Positions 48,565 to 57,352 of a stretch of 64,000 nucleotides of DNA are shown here, in pieces. The translations under genes were made by a program, and so were the position numbers. Source of the stretch: Gluconobacter kanchanaburiensis NBRC 103587. GTDB taxonomy: Bacteria; Pseudomonadota; Alphaproteobacteria; Acetobacterales; Acetobacteraceae. Numbering within the stretch: the stretch's first letter is position 1; the number at the start of each line of letters is the position of its first letter. Where the stretch lies: NCBI RefSeq assembly GCF_007988905.1, contig NZ_BJVA01000001.1:62001-126000 (forward strand). Reading direction: 5' to 3'. The notes under the pieces are model-generated. The model was given only the letters and a program-made list of their open reading frames with translations. It was not told the origin of the DNA and ran no database searches.

Positions 48565-49301
48565 CAACAGATATTCGTGCTGCTACGCTGGAGACCCTTC
48601 CGGACGCGGAGGCTGTTGCCCTTCGGATGGCGGATCTCCTGATCGAGGGCGTTCTTGCCAAAGCTGACGGTCCGTTCCGGGTAGCCCTTTCGGGCGGCTC
48701 CACTCCTAAAAGACTGTTTGAAATTCTCGCGACGCCATCGCGTGCGAAGCTGATTCCCTGGGATCGGGTCGAGGTCTTTTACGGAGACGAGCGGCATGTT
48801 CCTGAAGGACATGCCGACAGTAATCATACGGTCGGCCAGTCCGTCTTGCTGTCGCGCGTGCCGGTGCCGGCGCAGAACGTCCACGCCATTCCGACGGTCG
48901 GCACGGTTGAAGAGGACGCGAGAGCCTACGAAAAGACCCTTCAGACGGCTTATGGTGCAACGGTTCTCGATCCGGAGAAGCCGTTGTTTGATCTTGTCAT
49001 GCTGGGCCTGGGCACGGACGGACACACGGCATCACTGTTTCCAGGTCAGGACGTTCTGAAAGAGCGGACCGCCTGGGTCGGGACGGCCGCTCCCTCTACC
49101 GCGCCGTATGAGCGTATCACGCTGACCTATCCGGCCATACGCTCCAGTGCGCTTGTTGTGTTTCTCGTGACCGGTTCTTCCAAAGTCGAAATGCTGGAGC
49201 GCCTGATCGAGGGTGACAGTTCCATTCCGTCCGCGCGGGTGACAAGCGAAGGACGGATTGTCATTCTTGCGGATCGTGCAGCAGTGGGAGAAGGCGCTTG
49301 A
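48561..49301 (+). CDS. pgl: 6-phosphogluconolactonase
   Basis: 246 residues, NagB/SOL-type 6-phosphogluconolactonase. 'VALSGGSTPKRLFEIL' binds the phosphate, 'VEVFYGDERHVPEGHADSN' and 'VMLGLGTDGHTASLFPG' hold active-site residues (including His in 'DGHTASL'). It hydrolyses 6-phosphogluconolactone between zwf and gnd. It starts inside the HAD gene end and its own stop overlaps the rpiA start (TTGA). Confidence 0.94.
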   Translation: MTTDIRAATLETLPDAEAVALRMADLLIEGVLAKADGPFRVALSGGSTPKRLFEILATPSRAKLIPWDRVEVFYGDERHVPEGHADSNHTVGQSVLLSRVPVPAQNVHAIPTVGTVEEDARAYEKTLQTAYGATVLDPEKPLFDLVMLGLGTDGHTASLFPGQDVLKERTAWVGTAAPSTAPYERITLTYPAIRSSALVVFLVTGSSKVEMLERLIEGDSSIPSARVTSEGRIVILADRAAVGEGA

Positions 49302-49993
49302 GCGATACCGACATGAATATTCACAAGCGCACTGCCGCGCGTGAAGCCGCTGATATGGTCAAGAGCGGCATGGTGGTCGGGCTCGGAACGGGAAGTACGG
49401 CCGCTTACATGATTGAGCGTCTGGGTGAGCGTGTTGCCGAGGGGCTGGAAATTTTCGGAATCCCGACATCTGATGATAGTGAGGACAAGGCGCTCAGGGC
49501 TGGTATTCCGCTGACAGATTTCAGTGTGCATCGCCGGATCGATATTGCCATCGATGGTGCGGACGAGGTTCAGAGGGGGCCGCTCAATCTGATCAAGGGA
49601 CTGGGGGGCGCGTTACTGCGTGAAAAGATCGTCGCGCAGGCTGCGAAGCGTTTCGTGGTCATCGTGGACGGGACCAAGCCTGTCGATCTGCTGGGTGAGC
49701 GCGCACCTGTGCCCGTGGAGGTGGTTTCCTTTGGTTGGGAATGCACGGCGGAACGTCTTGCGGCCTGCGGGGCGAGAGGCGTGAAGCCGAGGGCCGATAG
49801 AGCGGGATCTCTGTTCGTAACCGACACGGGCAACATGATTCTGGATTGTCATTTTGGTCCGATTGAAGATCCGGAGGCGTTGGTGTCGAAGATTGCCCGC
49901 ATCGCGGGCGTTGTGGAGCATGGCATGTTCCTCAACATGGCCTCTGAAGTGCTGGTCGCCACCTCCGAAGGCGTTGAACGGTGGGAGCTATGA
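49298..49993 (+). CDS. rpiA: Ribose-5-phosphate isomerase A
   Basis: 231 residues from a TTG start overlapping the pgl stop; an ATG 5 codons later is an alternative. 'VGLGTGSTAAYMIERL' is the phosphate-binding loop, 'IDIAIDGADEVQ' and 'LIKGLGGALLREKIVA' contain the catalytic Asp/Lys region. It interconverts ribulose-5-phosphate and ribose-5-phosphate. The stop overlaps gntK. Confidence 0.95.
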   Translation: MSDTDMNIHKRTAAREAADMVKSGMVVGLGTGSTAAYMIERLGERVAEGLEIFGIPTSDDSEDKALRAGIPLTDFSVHRRIDIAIDGADEVQRGPLNLIKGLGGALLREKIVAQAAKRFVVIVDGTKPVDLLGERAPVPVEVVSFGWECTAERLAACGARGVKPRADRAGSLFVTDTGNMILDCHFGPIEDPEALVSKIARIAGVVEHGMFLNMASEVLVATSEGVERWEL

Positions 49994-50532
49994 CAATGGA
50001 TGCACAGACAGCTCATATCGGCGTCAGGCCCCGTTATCTTGTGATCATGGGTGTCTCTGGGACGGGGAAGACGACGATCGCGAGCGGGTTGGCCACGCGT
50101 CTTGGGTGGCGCTTTCAGGAAGGCGATGCCCTTCACCCGCCCGCGAATGTGGAGAAAATGAGCGCGGGACAGCCTCTTACCGATACGGATCGCGCGCCCT
50201 GGCTTGCGTTGTGCCATGAGTGGCTGCGGGCGCAGGTCGAAGCGGAGCAAGGGGCGGTCCTAACGTGTTCGGCTCTCAAGCGGGCCTATCGCGAGCAGCT
50301 TGCAGGTGAAGGACTGCCGATCGAATTTGTCCATATCGACACGTCTGCTGACGCTCTGGCTGAACGTCTGAAGCGGAGGGAAGGGCATTTCATGCCCGCA
50401 AGCCTGCTGCCGAGCCAGCTTGCGACTCTTGAAGTCCCTGGAGATGATGAGCCGGTAATCCGGGTTTCGGGCGAGAAGCATCCCGACCTGGTTCTTGAAG
50501 AACTGATCCGGCATTTTCAGGCGGAAGACTGA
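49990..50532 (+). CDS. gntK: Gluconokinase
   Basis: 180 residues from an ATG that overlaps the rpiA stop (ATGA); a GTG three codons upstream and an ATG two codons downstream are alternatives. P-loop 'GVSGTGKTT' is followed by 'FQEGDALHPPANVEKMSAGQ' and 'DTDRAPWL', the GntK gluconate-binding region, then 'CSALKRAYREQL'. It phosphorylates gluconate to 6-phosphogluconate, feeding the cluster from the periplasmically made gluconate of this organism type. Confidence 0.94.
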   Translation: MTMDAQTAHIGVRPRYLVIMGVSGTGKTTIASGLATRLGWRFQEGDALHPPANVEKMSAGQPLTDTDRAPWLALCHEWLRAQVEAEQGAVLTCSALKRAYREQLAGEGLPIEFVHIDTSADALAERLKRREGHFMPASLLPSQLATLEVPGDDEPVIRVSGEKHPDLVLEELIRHFQAED

Positions 50533-50535
50533 TCC

Positions 50536-51063
50536 ATGACGAAGGCCACCCGGATTCTGGTGGATGCCGATGCGTGCCCTGTTAAGGATGAGATCTATCG
50601 GGTCGGGGCACGCTATGGTTTGCAGGCAGTCGTTGTCGCCAATAGCTGGATGAACATTCCCCAGTCTCCGCTTATCGAACGTGTTATTGTTCCTGAAGGG
50701 CCAGACGTGGCGGATGACTGGATCGCGGAACAGGCGACTCCTCTTGATATCATTGTAACGAACGACATTCCGCTAGCGGTACGCTGTCTGGCGAAGCAGG
50801 CTTCTGTCCTGCGCCCCAATGGCGAGGAAATTGACGAACGCTCCGTCGGAATGGTCTCGGCCATGCGCGATCTGATGCAGGGTCTGCGCGAGACGGGGGC
50901 GGTCACGACCTATAATCCGTCTTTCGGAAAAGCCGACCGGAGCCGGTTTTTATCCGCACTGGATACACTCATCGTGCGACTCCGCAGGAAAGCTGGCATG
51001 GGGAAAACGTTCCCCAGTTCTTCCCAAACAATCCACAGGCCCTTCCCCGGAGATGTTCCCTGA
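50536..51063 (+). CDS. YaiI/YqxD-family protein (DUF188)
   Basis: 175 residues. 'LVDADACPVKDEIYRV' near the start carries two conserved aspartates and one cysteine, as in the UPF0178 family, with 'VANSWMNIP' and 'DIIVTNDIPLAVRCL' further on. The family resembles PIN-type nucleases; its role is not known. It starts 3 bases after gntK. The C-terminal ~20 residues are family-unlike. Confidence 0.88.
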   Translation: MTKATRILVDADACPVKDEIYRVGARYGLQAVVVANSWMNIPQSPLIERVIVPEGPDVADDWIAEQATPLDIIVTNDIPLAVRCLAKQASVLRPNGEEIDERSVGMVSAMRDLMQGLRETGAVTTYNPSFGKADRSRFLSALDTLIVRLRRKAGMGKTFPSSSQTIHRPFPGDVP

Positions 51064-51112
51064 ATCTGGGGATATGTTTTTCCGGGACCGTGTCCTTTCC
51101 TGAGAACGTCGT

Positions 51113-51997
51113 ATGAACCCGCTCCGCCTTGCTCAGATAGAAATGTTCTGTGCTGTCGTGGAGGAAGGGACCGTCATTGCGGCATCTCGCCGGCTGAACT
51201 GCGTGGCGTCCAATGTGACGGCGCGGATCCGGGAACTGGAGCTTCTGCTGGGGCAGGATCTCTTTTTCCGCGAAAAAGGGCGATTGATCCTCACTCCCGA
51301 AGGACGACTATTCTATCAGAAAGCTGGTCCGATCGTTTCCGGCGCACGGGATCTGACTGATCTGTTTGAAGAGGGAAGACCGCGCGGCATCCTGACGATT
51401 GGTGCTCTGGATGTGGCTCTTGAGGGATATCTGCCGGGGATCGTTCCACACTTCCTTGCAGACTGTCCGGAGGTGGAACTCAGGGTGCTCCTGCGTCCAA
51501 CATATACTCTGGAGCGGATGCTCGCGGAGGGTGAAATTGATCTGGCGGTGACGGATGGCCCGATCGTCCATCCGCTCATGGCAAGCCGTCTTACTTTCCA
51601 TGAAAAACTGGCTCTCGCGATGCCGGGCGGTCAGACAAGGCTCCGGGCAGGCCCCAAGGACAGGCAGCATGTCTTCCTGTTCAATACGGACTGTCTTTAC
51701 CGGCGTTTTTTTGAAACCTGGCTCGAATCACACGGGGTGACGAACGCCGTCATCCATACTGTCGAATCTTACGATGTTATCCTCGCCTGCGTGCAGTCCG
51801 GTCTCGGGATTTCCTGCATTCCCCGCAGTATTCTCCTGCAGGTCCGGCAAGACCGCCGCGATGGGATCGATTTCACATATCCTGAAGATCTACAGGGGAG
51901 CGATGTGTATTTTATCTGGCGCGAGCCGGGGTTGAATGATTTGGGGCGTAGGTTCCTGGACCATATTCCGGCGGTTCTGAATATTCATGAAAAGTGA
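51113..51997 (+). CDS. LysR-family transcription regulator
   Basis: 294 residues. The N-terminal winged helix-turn-helix lies about 5-62, with 'VIAASRRLNCVASNVTARIR' as the recognition region and 'GRLILTPEGRLF' after it. The inducer-binding domain begins around residue 92 ('GILTIGALDVALEGYLPGIV') and contains 'VQSGLGISCIPRSILL'. The inducer and targets are unknown; the next gene on the same strand is an aldehyde dehydrogenase, 139 bases away, which is a candidate target. Confidence 0.92.
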   Translation: MNPLRLAQIEMFCAVVEEGTVIAASRRLNCVASNVTARIRELELLLGQDLFFREKGRLILTPEGRLFYQKAGPIVSGARDLTDLFEEGRPRGILTIGALDVALEGYLPGIVPHFLADCPEVELRVLLRPTYTLERMLAEGEIDLAVTDGPIVHPLMASRLTFHEKLALAMPGGQTRLRAGPKDRQHVFLFNTDCLYRRFFETWLESHGVTNAVIHTVESYDVILACVQSGLGISCIPRSILLQVRQDRRDGIDFTYPEDLQGSDVYFIWREPGLNDLGRRFLDHIPAVLNIHEK

Positions 51998-52136
51998 ACA
52001 TATAGAACACAAATCGTCACTTTTTATTATCGGAGAAGGGCTTCACCCTACGGTCATCAAATGAACTGCTGGCTGCTTGATGCGTCTGTTGCAAATCAGA
52101 GCGTCTTGCCGCCGCACTGAAAAAGCAGGAAATTTC

Positions 52137-53579
52137 ATGATCGAAAAGAAAAATCTCTTTATCAACGGAGCCTGGGTCGCGCCGAAGGGCGGCGAGTGGC
52201 TGAGTGTTGAAAATCCGGCCACGAAAGAGGTCGTGGGTGAAGTGGCCAAAGGAGGGCAGGCGGATGTGGACGCTGCCGTTGCCGCTGCGAAATCCGCCTT
52301 TACTGGCTGGAGCCGTCGTACAGCCACCGAGCGTGCAGACTATGTGCATGCGCTCAAGGATCTGGTGAAGCGGGACAAGGAGAAGCTGGCCGCCATCATC
52401 ACGTCCGAAATGGGCAAACCGCTGAAGGAAGCCCGGGTCGAAGTGGATTTCGCCATTGGTCTGCTGCGTTTCGCTGCTGAGAACGTATTGCGGCTCCAGG
52501 GCGAAATCATTCCGGGCAATTCTCCTGACGAAAAGATCTTGATCGACCGCGTGCCGCTCGGCGTTATTGGCGCGATCACGGCCTGGAACTTCCCGCTCGC
52601 GCTTTGTGCCCGCAAGATCGGCCCGGCTGTGGCGGCGGGTAATACGATCGTCGTCAAACCCCATGAACTGACGCCTCTGGCGTGTCTGCATTTTGCGAAG
52701 CTGGTTGAGGAAGCCAGAATTCCTCATGGCGTCATCAATGTCGTGACGGGGGACGGCAAGGATGTCGGTGTGCCGCTCGTAGCACATAAGGATATCAAGC
52801 TCATCACGATGACCGGCTCGACACCGGCGGGCAAAAAGATCATGGCTGCCGCGTCTGAGACGTTGAAGGAAGTCCGGCTGGAACTTGGGGGCAAGGCGCC
52901 GTTCATGGTCATGGAAGACGCCGATCTGGACAGGGCCGCCGAGGCTGCGGTTGCGTCGCGTTTTGGTAATGCAGGGCAGGTTTGTACCTGCAACGAGCGG
53001 ACCTATGTTCACGAGGCTGTCTATGACAGGTTTGTCCAGAAAGTTCGCGCGAAGATCGAGGCTTTGAAGGTAGGATTGCCGACCGATCCTGCCACGGATA
53101 TGGGCCCTAAAGTGAGCGAAAATGAGCTCAACAAAGTTCATGAAATGGTGGAACATGCCGTCCGTCAGGGCGCACGCCTCGCCATTGGGGGCAAGCGTCT
53201 GACGGGTGGTGTGTATGACAACGGGTATTTCTATGCCCCGACGCTGCTGACGGATGTGGCGCAGGACATGGACATCGTGCACAACGAGGTCTTCGGTCCG
53301 GTCATGTCTCTGATCAGCGTGAAGGATTTCGATGAGGCCATCGCATGGGCCAATGATTGTCGCTACGGCCTGTCGGCCTATCTCTTCACCCACGATCTGG
53401 GGCGTATCCTGCGCATGACACGCGAGCTGGAATTCGGCGAGGTCTACGTGAACCGGCCGGGTGGCGAGGCGCCGCAGGGCTTCCATCATGGCTACAAGGA
53501 GAGTGGCCTTGGGGGTGAAGACGGGCAGCATGGCATGGAAGCATACGTCCAGACCAAGACCATTTACCTCAACGCGTAA
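52137..53579 (+). CDS. aldA: NAD(P)-dependent aldehyde dehydrogenase, AldA-like
   Basis: 480 residues from the ATG with CAGGAAA upstream; a frame 20 codons longer is open. The catalytic cysteine is in 'GNAGQVCTCNERTYVH' and the general-base Glu in 'LELGGKAPF'; 'AWNFPLALCARK' and 'TGSTPAGKKIM' bind the cofactor. The Cys-x-Cys context and the C-terminal 'GGEDGQHGMEAYVQTKTIYL' closely match E. coli AldA, a lactaldehyde/glycolaldehyde dehydrogenase. In Gluconobacter other aldehydes such as sorbosone are also oxidised by relatives, so the substrate is not certain. Confidence 0.9.
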   Translation: MIEKKNLFINGAWVAPKGGEWLSVENPATKEVVGEVAKGGQADVDAAVAAAKSAFTGWSRRTATERADYVHALKDLVKRDKEKLAAIITSEMGKPLKEARVEVDFAIGLLRFAAENVLRLQGEIIPGNSPDEKILIDRVPLGVIGAITAWNFPLALCARKIGPAVAAGNTIVVKPHELTPLACLHFAKLVEEARIPHGVINVVTGDGKDVGVPLVAHKDIKLITMTGSTPAGKKIMAAASETLKEVRLELGGKAPFMVMEDADLDRAAEAAVASRFGNAGQVCTCNERTYVHEAVYDRFVQKVRAKIEALKVGLPTDPATDMGPKVSENELNKVHEMVEHAVRQGARLAIGGKRLTGGVYDNGYFYAPTLLTDVAQDMDIVHNEVFGPVMSLISVKDFDEAIAWANDCRYGLSAYLFTHDLGRILRMTRELEFGEVYVNRPGGEAPQGFHHGYKESGLGGEDGQHGMEAYVQTKTIYLNA

Positions 53580-53683
53580 CTGTCTGACGGGCGGCGATAC
53601 TTTCGCCGCCCGGATAATATTCCGGCCTTCAACAGAGCTGTCATCAAGGACTTCAAGCTCGACTGAGAATCCTGCTCGGCCAT

Positions 53684-53725
53684 AAAAAAAGGAGGCTCTC
53701 CTATGCGGGGGAGACCTCCTTTATT
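53684..53725. terminator. Bidirectional rho-independent terminator
   Basis: AAAGGAGG (53687-53694) with CTCTCC pairs with the GGGGGAGACCTCCTTT arm (53707-53722). A-run on one side and T-run on the other let it work in both directions, ending both aldA (+) and glpQ (-). Confidence 0.88.
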
Positions 53726-53742
53726 TGTACGAGAATGATGGG

Positions 53743-54849
53743 TCAGATGGTCCCATCCACGGCTATGCGCCCAAGTGCGGGGTCGTCCGTGAAGAAGCCG
53801 TCGATCCCCATGTCCAGATAGCGGCGGAGTTCCGCGATCATGCCTTGAGGATTGCGGACGGCGTCGCCAGCATTACTGCGAAGCTGCGTCGGGAGGAAAT
53901 AGTTTTCCGGCCGCGCCGTGTAGGAGTGGACCAGAAGTCCGGCTTTATGGGCGTCCGTTACGAGGGTGGAGGGTTCCAACCACGCTCCCTTGCTGTCGCG
54001 CGGGATCAGGTCCGTGTTGGACGGACCGATCACGTCGGCATAGCGGCGGATGTCCTTCAGGCCGTCAGGCGTCATGAGATCGCCGAAGGTGGTGGTTTTG
54101 CCCGCTGCCAGCAGATCGGGCGGGACGTCCTTGCGTTCACCCATCAACAACATCAGACGCGCCTGCGGGTTGATGGACAGGACGTCCGACCGGATGCGAC
54201 CCAGATTTCCGGTCTCGAAGGACTGGACCTCCAACGGGGCCTGCCGCGTGTAGTTGTGGGCCGAAATCGTGCGCAGGAACGCGGCTTCGGGGTTCAAGCC
54301 GAGGCTGTTGAAGTGCGTGGAGTGTTTGATTTCCGGTACAAGGCCGAAAACCTTACCCGTCGCGGCTGACTGTGCGGCGACCTGCTCGATGACTTCTTCG
54401 AAGGTCGGGATTTCGAAATGATCATCATAGCGGGTGTTGTGGACCCGGATCGTGGAAAGACGTTCACGGGCGCGCAGGGTCTTGAGTTCGGCGAGCGTGA
54501 AGTCGGTTGTGAACCAGCCGGTTTCGACGCGCCCGTCAATCTTGAGAGACCGGTGACGGGAGGCGAATTCTGGATGGTCCGCGACGTCTGTCGTCCCGGC
54601 GATGTTGCTTTCATGGCGGACGACCAGATGGCCGTCCTTTGTCATGACGAGATCGGGCTCAATGAAATCCGCACCGTCCATCATGGCGCGGGCGTAGGAG
54701 GCCAGTGTGTGTTCCGGACGCAGGGCCGAGGCCCCGCGATGGGCGAATACGAGGGGCTTCGGCGCCAGTGAGGGCGCGGCCTTCGCCCGCAGATGCAGGG
54801 CCGGAAGTCCTGCTGCGAGCAGGCCGAGGCTCTGGCGACGTGTCAGCAT
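53743..54849 (-). CDS. glpQ: Glycerophosphodiester phosphodiesterase, periplasmic type
   Basis: 368 residues. The N-terminus 'MLTRRQSLGLLAAGLPAL' is a twin-arginine-like signal, pointing to the periplasm. 'LVFAHRGASALRPEHTLASY' carries the catalytic His and Arg, 'IEPDLVMTKDG' the metal-binding Glu and Asp, and 'LVVRHE' the second His. It splits glycerophosphodiesters to glycerol-3-phosphate and an alcohol. It starts 13 bases after the TonB receptor gene on the same strand and shares its PHO-box-like promoter region. Confidence 0.92.
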   Translation of the reverse strand: MLTRRQSLGLLAAGLPALHLRAKAAPSLAPKPLVFAHRGASALRPEHTLASYARAMMDGADFIEPDLVMTKDGHLVVRHESNIAGTTDVADHPEFASRHRSLKIDGRVETGWFTTDFTLAELKTLRARERLSTIRVHNTRYDDHFEIPTFEEVIEQVAAQSAATGKVFGLVPEIKHSTHFNSLGLNPEAAFLRTISAHNYTRQAPLEVQSFETGNLGRIRSDVLSINPQARLMLLMGERKDVPPDLLAAGKTTTFGDLMTPDGLKDIRRYADVIGPSNTDLIPRDSKGAWLEPSTLVTDAHKAGLLVHSYTARPENYFLPTQLRSNAGDAVRNPQGMIAELRRYLDMGIDGFFTDDPALGRIAVDGTI

Positions 54850-54862
54850 GAGGCGGTATTCC

Positions 54863-57244
54863 TTAAAGGGTCGCGCTGAGGCTCAGGAAGAACATGCGAG
54901 GCGCGATGGGATAGGCCGAAAACTGACCCGAGGTCTGGGTTGCGTTGATCGTGGACCATCCCTTTGTATTTGTCAGGTTGGTGATGTTGCCCTGAACCTT
55001 CAGCGACGCGAGATGCGGGATATTGTGGAATGTGTAGCCCGCATTCAGGTTGAACTGAGCGTATGGCGCGGCCCACATGTCGTTGGTGTAGGTCGCATAA
55101 CGTTTGCCGATCACGTCGCCGGTGAACTGGCCGTAAGCATTGCCCCAGTTGGTGGTGAAGACGAACTTCTCCGACCAGTCCGGCATGCCAACGACGTTCT
55201 TGCCTGCGGTGTGAATGATGCTCGAGCCGGTGCTGTAGTTATCGTTGTAAACGGACTTGTTGTAGGACAGTGCGTTGTACAGCGAGAAATGCGGACCGAA
55301 ATGGGTGGTGAAGGAGAAGTCCATGCCATCCGTTGTGACCGAACCCACGTTCGCAAGCGTGGTGGCCGAACCGATGATGGACGACAGGGTCTGCGTCGTT
55401 GCCACGGCCAGAAGGCGGTTCGAGAAGTGGACGTGATAATATTCGACCTGACCTTCGATCGCCGTCAGAGGGCCGAGATGGACTTGGCGATGTTCACGCA
55501 GACCGGTTTCGTAGGTCCATGATGTTTCGGGCTTGCCGTTCTTCTTGAACTCTTCGAAGGCGGCCTGGCTGGTTGCGCCCCAGGGGGTGGCATTGCCATA
55601 GCCTGCGTCCTGATAGGAGCGCATGTTCTCCTGGATATTGGCGAACCACTGCTCGTGCTTTGTGATATCCCAGACTGCACCGAAAGCGGGCAGGAACGGC
55701 TTGGCGGCATCGATCTCGCCACCCGGAGCAGTCACAGCATAGGATGGCGAGAGCGAACCAGCCTTTGCCGCGACCGGTAGGGTGCCGTTCGTATAGACCA
55801 GCTCGGACTTGAAGCCCGCCATCAGCGAGAAGTTCTTCGAAATCTGCCAGTTGTCCTGCAGATGCGTGACGAATGTGTTGGTATAGAAATTGTTGGTATA
55901 CTGGTCGATCAGAGCATTCTGCTGGCGCTCATACGGCGTCGTCGGATTGGTGGCGCTCAGCGGATACCAGCGACGGGCCTGCGTGTTGTTGTTGCGCTCA
56001 TACCAGCCGCCGAGTTCGATCGAATGCTTGCCCAGATGGTAGCGCAGCGTGGACATCAGGCCGCCGCGATTGTCCCAGTATTCGGTCGTCCGCGTTGCAT
56101 AGCCTGAACCGCCGAAGACGCTGTTCAGGTCCTGCCCCGGATAATAGGCGGCGAACAGCGTCGGCAGACCGGCTGCGGAGATCGGACCGGCAACAACACC
56201 TTCACCCAGATCGTGGTGATAATAGATGCTGTTGTCCCAGTGCAGGTTTTCGCTGAAATCATGCGTCCACTTGGAATAGGCAAGGAAGTCTTCGCGCTGG
56301 GCCGCAGAGTAGTAATTGCGATAGTTCAGGCCGACCGCATTTGCGTTGGCCTTGGCGTAATTGAAATTGGGATAGGTGAACGGGCGAACATAAATACCGT
56401 AACCCTGCGGTAGCGTGATGCTGTCCTCGTTCGGCTCGACCTTCTGGGACCAGTCGAAGAAGGTCGAGAAATGATCATGTTCGCTGTTGTGAACGAACTT
56501 CGCGTTGACCTGATAGCCGCCCTGATGACCGGCAAAGTCCCACGCGCGCGCATCCTGCCGTGCGAAGGAGACATAGGCCGAGTTGCCGTGGCCGAACTCG
56601 CCAGTATCAAGCCGCGCATAGGTCCGGAATGTGGACCAGCTTCCGAAAACCTGCTGAATCTGTGCGCCACGCTTCCTCAGTGGGTCCTGAGTCGTGAACT
56701 GGAGCGTACCGCCAAGATTGGATGTGGACGCCGTACCGAGTGCGCCTGCACCGGACGAAACCGAGGCCGATCCGACATTTTCGCTGATGACCGCACGCTG
56801 CGGGGACAGGCCGTTGTAGTTGCCATAGGCCTGATCGCCGAGCGGAATTCCGTCGAGCGTGTAGCCAAGCTGGTTCTGGTTAAAGCCGTGAACGTAGAGC
56901 GAGGAATTCTGCTCGTTGTTGCCCCAGGGGTCGGCATTGTTGAACACTACGCCCGGCAGGATTTCGAGTGCCTTGACCGGGTTCACGCCCGGAAGGATGC
57001 GCTGAATCTGGACGCGGCCCAGAGCCTGCTCCGAACGCGTGCGGCGCGCTGTGATGACGAGCTGCTCGGTACCGCCTGCTATGGCCTCTGCTTTGGCTTT
57101 GTGTCTGGCGTTATGGCCGGTGGAAACTGGCTTTTTGGGGGCCGTCGCTGCTGCATCGGCCGTGTGAGGAAGGGCGGTGACGAGCGCGAAAGGCGAGCAG
57201 AAAACCGTCAGAAGCAGACGGGAGCGTAGCAGGTTACGCGGCAT
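54863..57244 (-). CDS. TonB-dependent outer-membrane receptor
   Basis: 793 residues from the ATG before a signal peptide ('LLLTVFCSPFALVTALPHTA', cleavage near 'ADAA'); the frame extends 7 codons further back. The plug domain has 'EQLVITARRTRSEQ' (TonB-box region), 'VKALEILPGVVFNNADPWG' and 'LDGIPLGDQAYG'. The rest is the 22-stranded barrel, with 'TNLTNTKGWSTINA' near the end and final strand 'FFLSLSATL'. Substrate is not given by sequence; the downstream glpQ and upstream PHO-box-like array suggest a phosphorus-containing ligand. Confidence 0.93.
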   Translation of the reverse strand: MPRNLLRSRLLLTVFCSPFALVTALPHTADAAATAPKKPVSTGHNARHKAKAEAIAGGTEQLVITARRTRSEQALGRVQIQRILPGVNPVKALEILPGVVFNNADPWGNNEQNSSLYVHGFNQNQLGYTLDGIPLGDQAYGNYNGLSPQRAVISENVGSASVSSGAGALGTASTSNLGGTLQFTTQDPLRKRGAQIQQVFGSWSTFRTYARLDTGEFGHGNSAYVSFARQDARAWDFAGHQGGYQVNAKFVHNSEHDHFSTFFDWSQKVEPNEDSITLPQGYGIYVRPFTYPNFNYAKANANAVGLNYRNYYSAAQREDFLAYSKWTHDFSENLHWDNSIYYHHDLGEGVVAGPISAAGLPTLFAAYYPGQDLNSVFGGSGYATRTTEYWDNRGGLMSTLRYHLGKHSIELGGWYERNNNTQARRWYPLSATNPTTPYERQQNALIDQYTNNFYTNTFVTHLQDNWQISKNFSLMAGFKSELVYTNGTLPVAAKAGSLSPSYAVTAPGGEIDAAKPFLPAFGAVWDITKHEQWFANIQENMRSYQDAGYGNATPWGATSQAAFEEFKKNGKPETSWTYETGLREHRQVHLGPLTAIEGQVEYYHVHFSNRLLAVATTQTLSSIIGSATTLANVGSVTTDGMDFSFTTHFGPHFSLYNALSYNKSVYNDNYSTGSSIIHTAGKNVVGMPDWSEKFVFTTNWGNAYGQFTGDVIGKRYATYTNDMWAAPYAQFNLNAGYTFHNIPHLASLKVQGNITNLTNTKGWSTINATQTSGQFSAYPIAPRMFFLSLSATL

Positions 57245-57312
57245 TGAATGTCTTTCCGGAAGCATAAGGGGTCGAATGCGGCGGACCCTAATCTTTCCTT
57301 AAAGATCTGCGT

Positions 57313-57352
57313 GTGAAGCTCCTGTGAACGTGCGGTGACAGAATTATGACAG
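57313..57352 (-). promoter_or_regulatory. PHO-box array (PhoB binding site) before the TonB receptor-glpQ operon
   Basis: Reading the minus strand, CTGTCAT (57352-57346), CTGTCAC (57341-57335), CGTTCAC (57330-57324) and GCTTCAC (57319-57313) are spaced exactly 11 bases apart. The first two, CTGTCAT-AATT-CTGTCAC, match the alphaproteobacterial PHO-box consensus of two 7-mers 4 bases apart. The next two are weaker but keep the TCAC core. It lies 69-108 bases before the receptor ATG. PhoB~P activates such promoters when phosphate is low. The array abuts the stop of the upstream HerA-like gene. Confidence 0.8.

Noticed and set aside
54707-55522. 271-codon plus-strand frame opposite the TonB receptor and glpQ
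   Set aside because: Antisense shadow of two intact genes with matching domain content on the minus strand.
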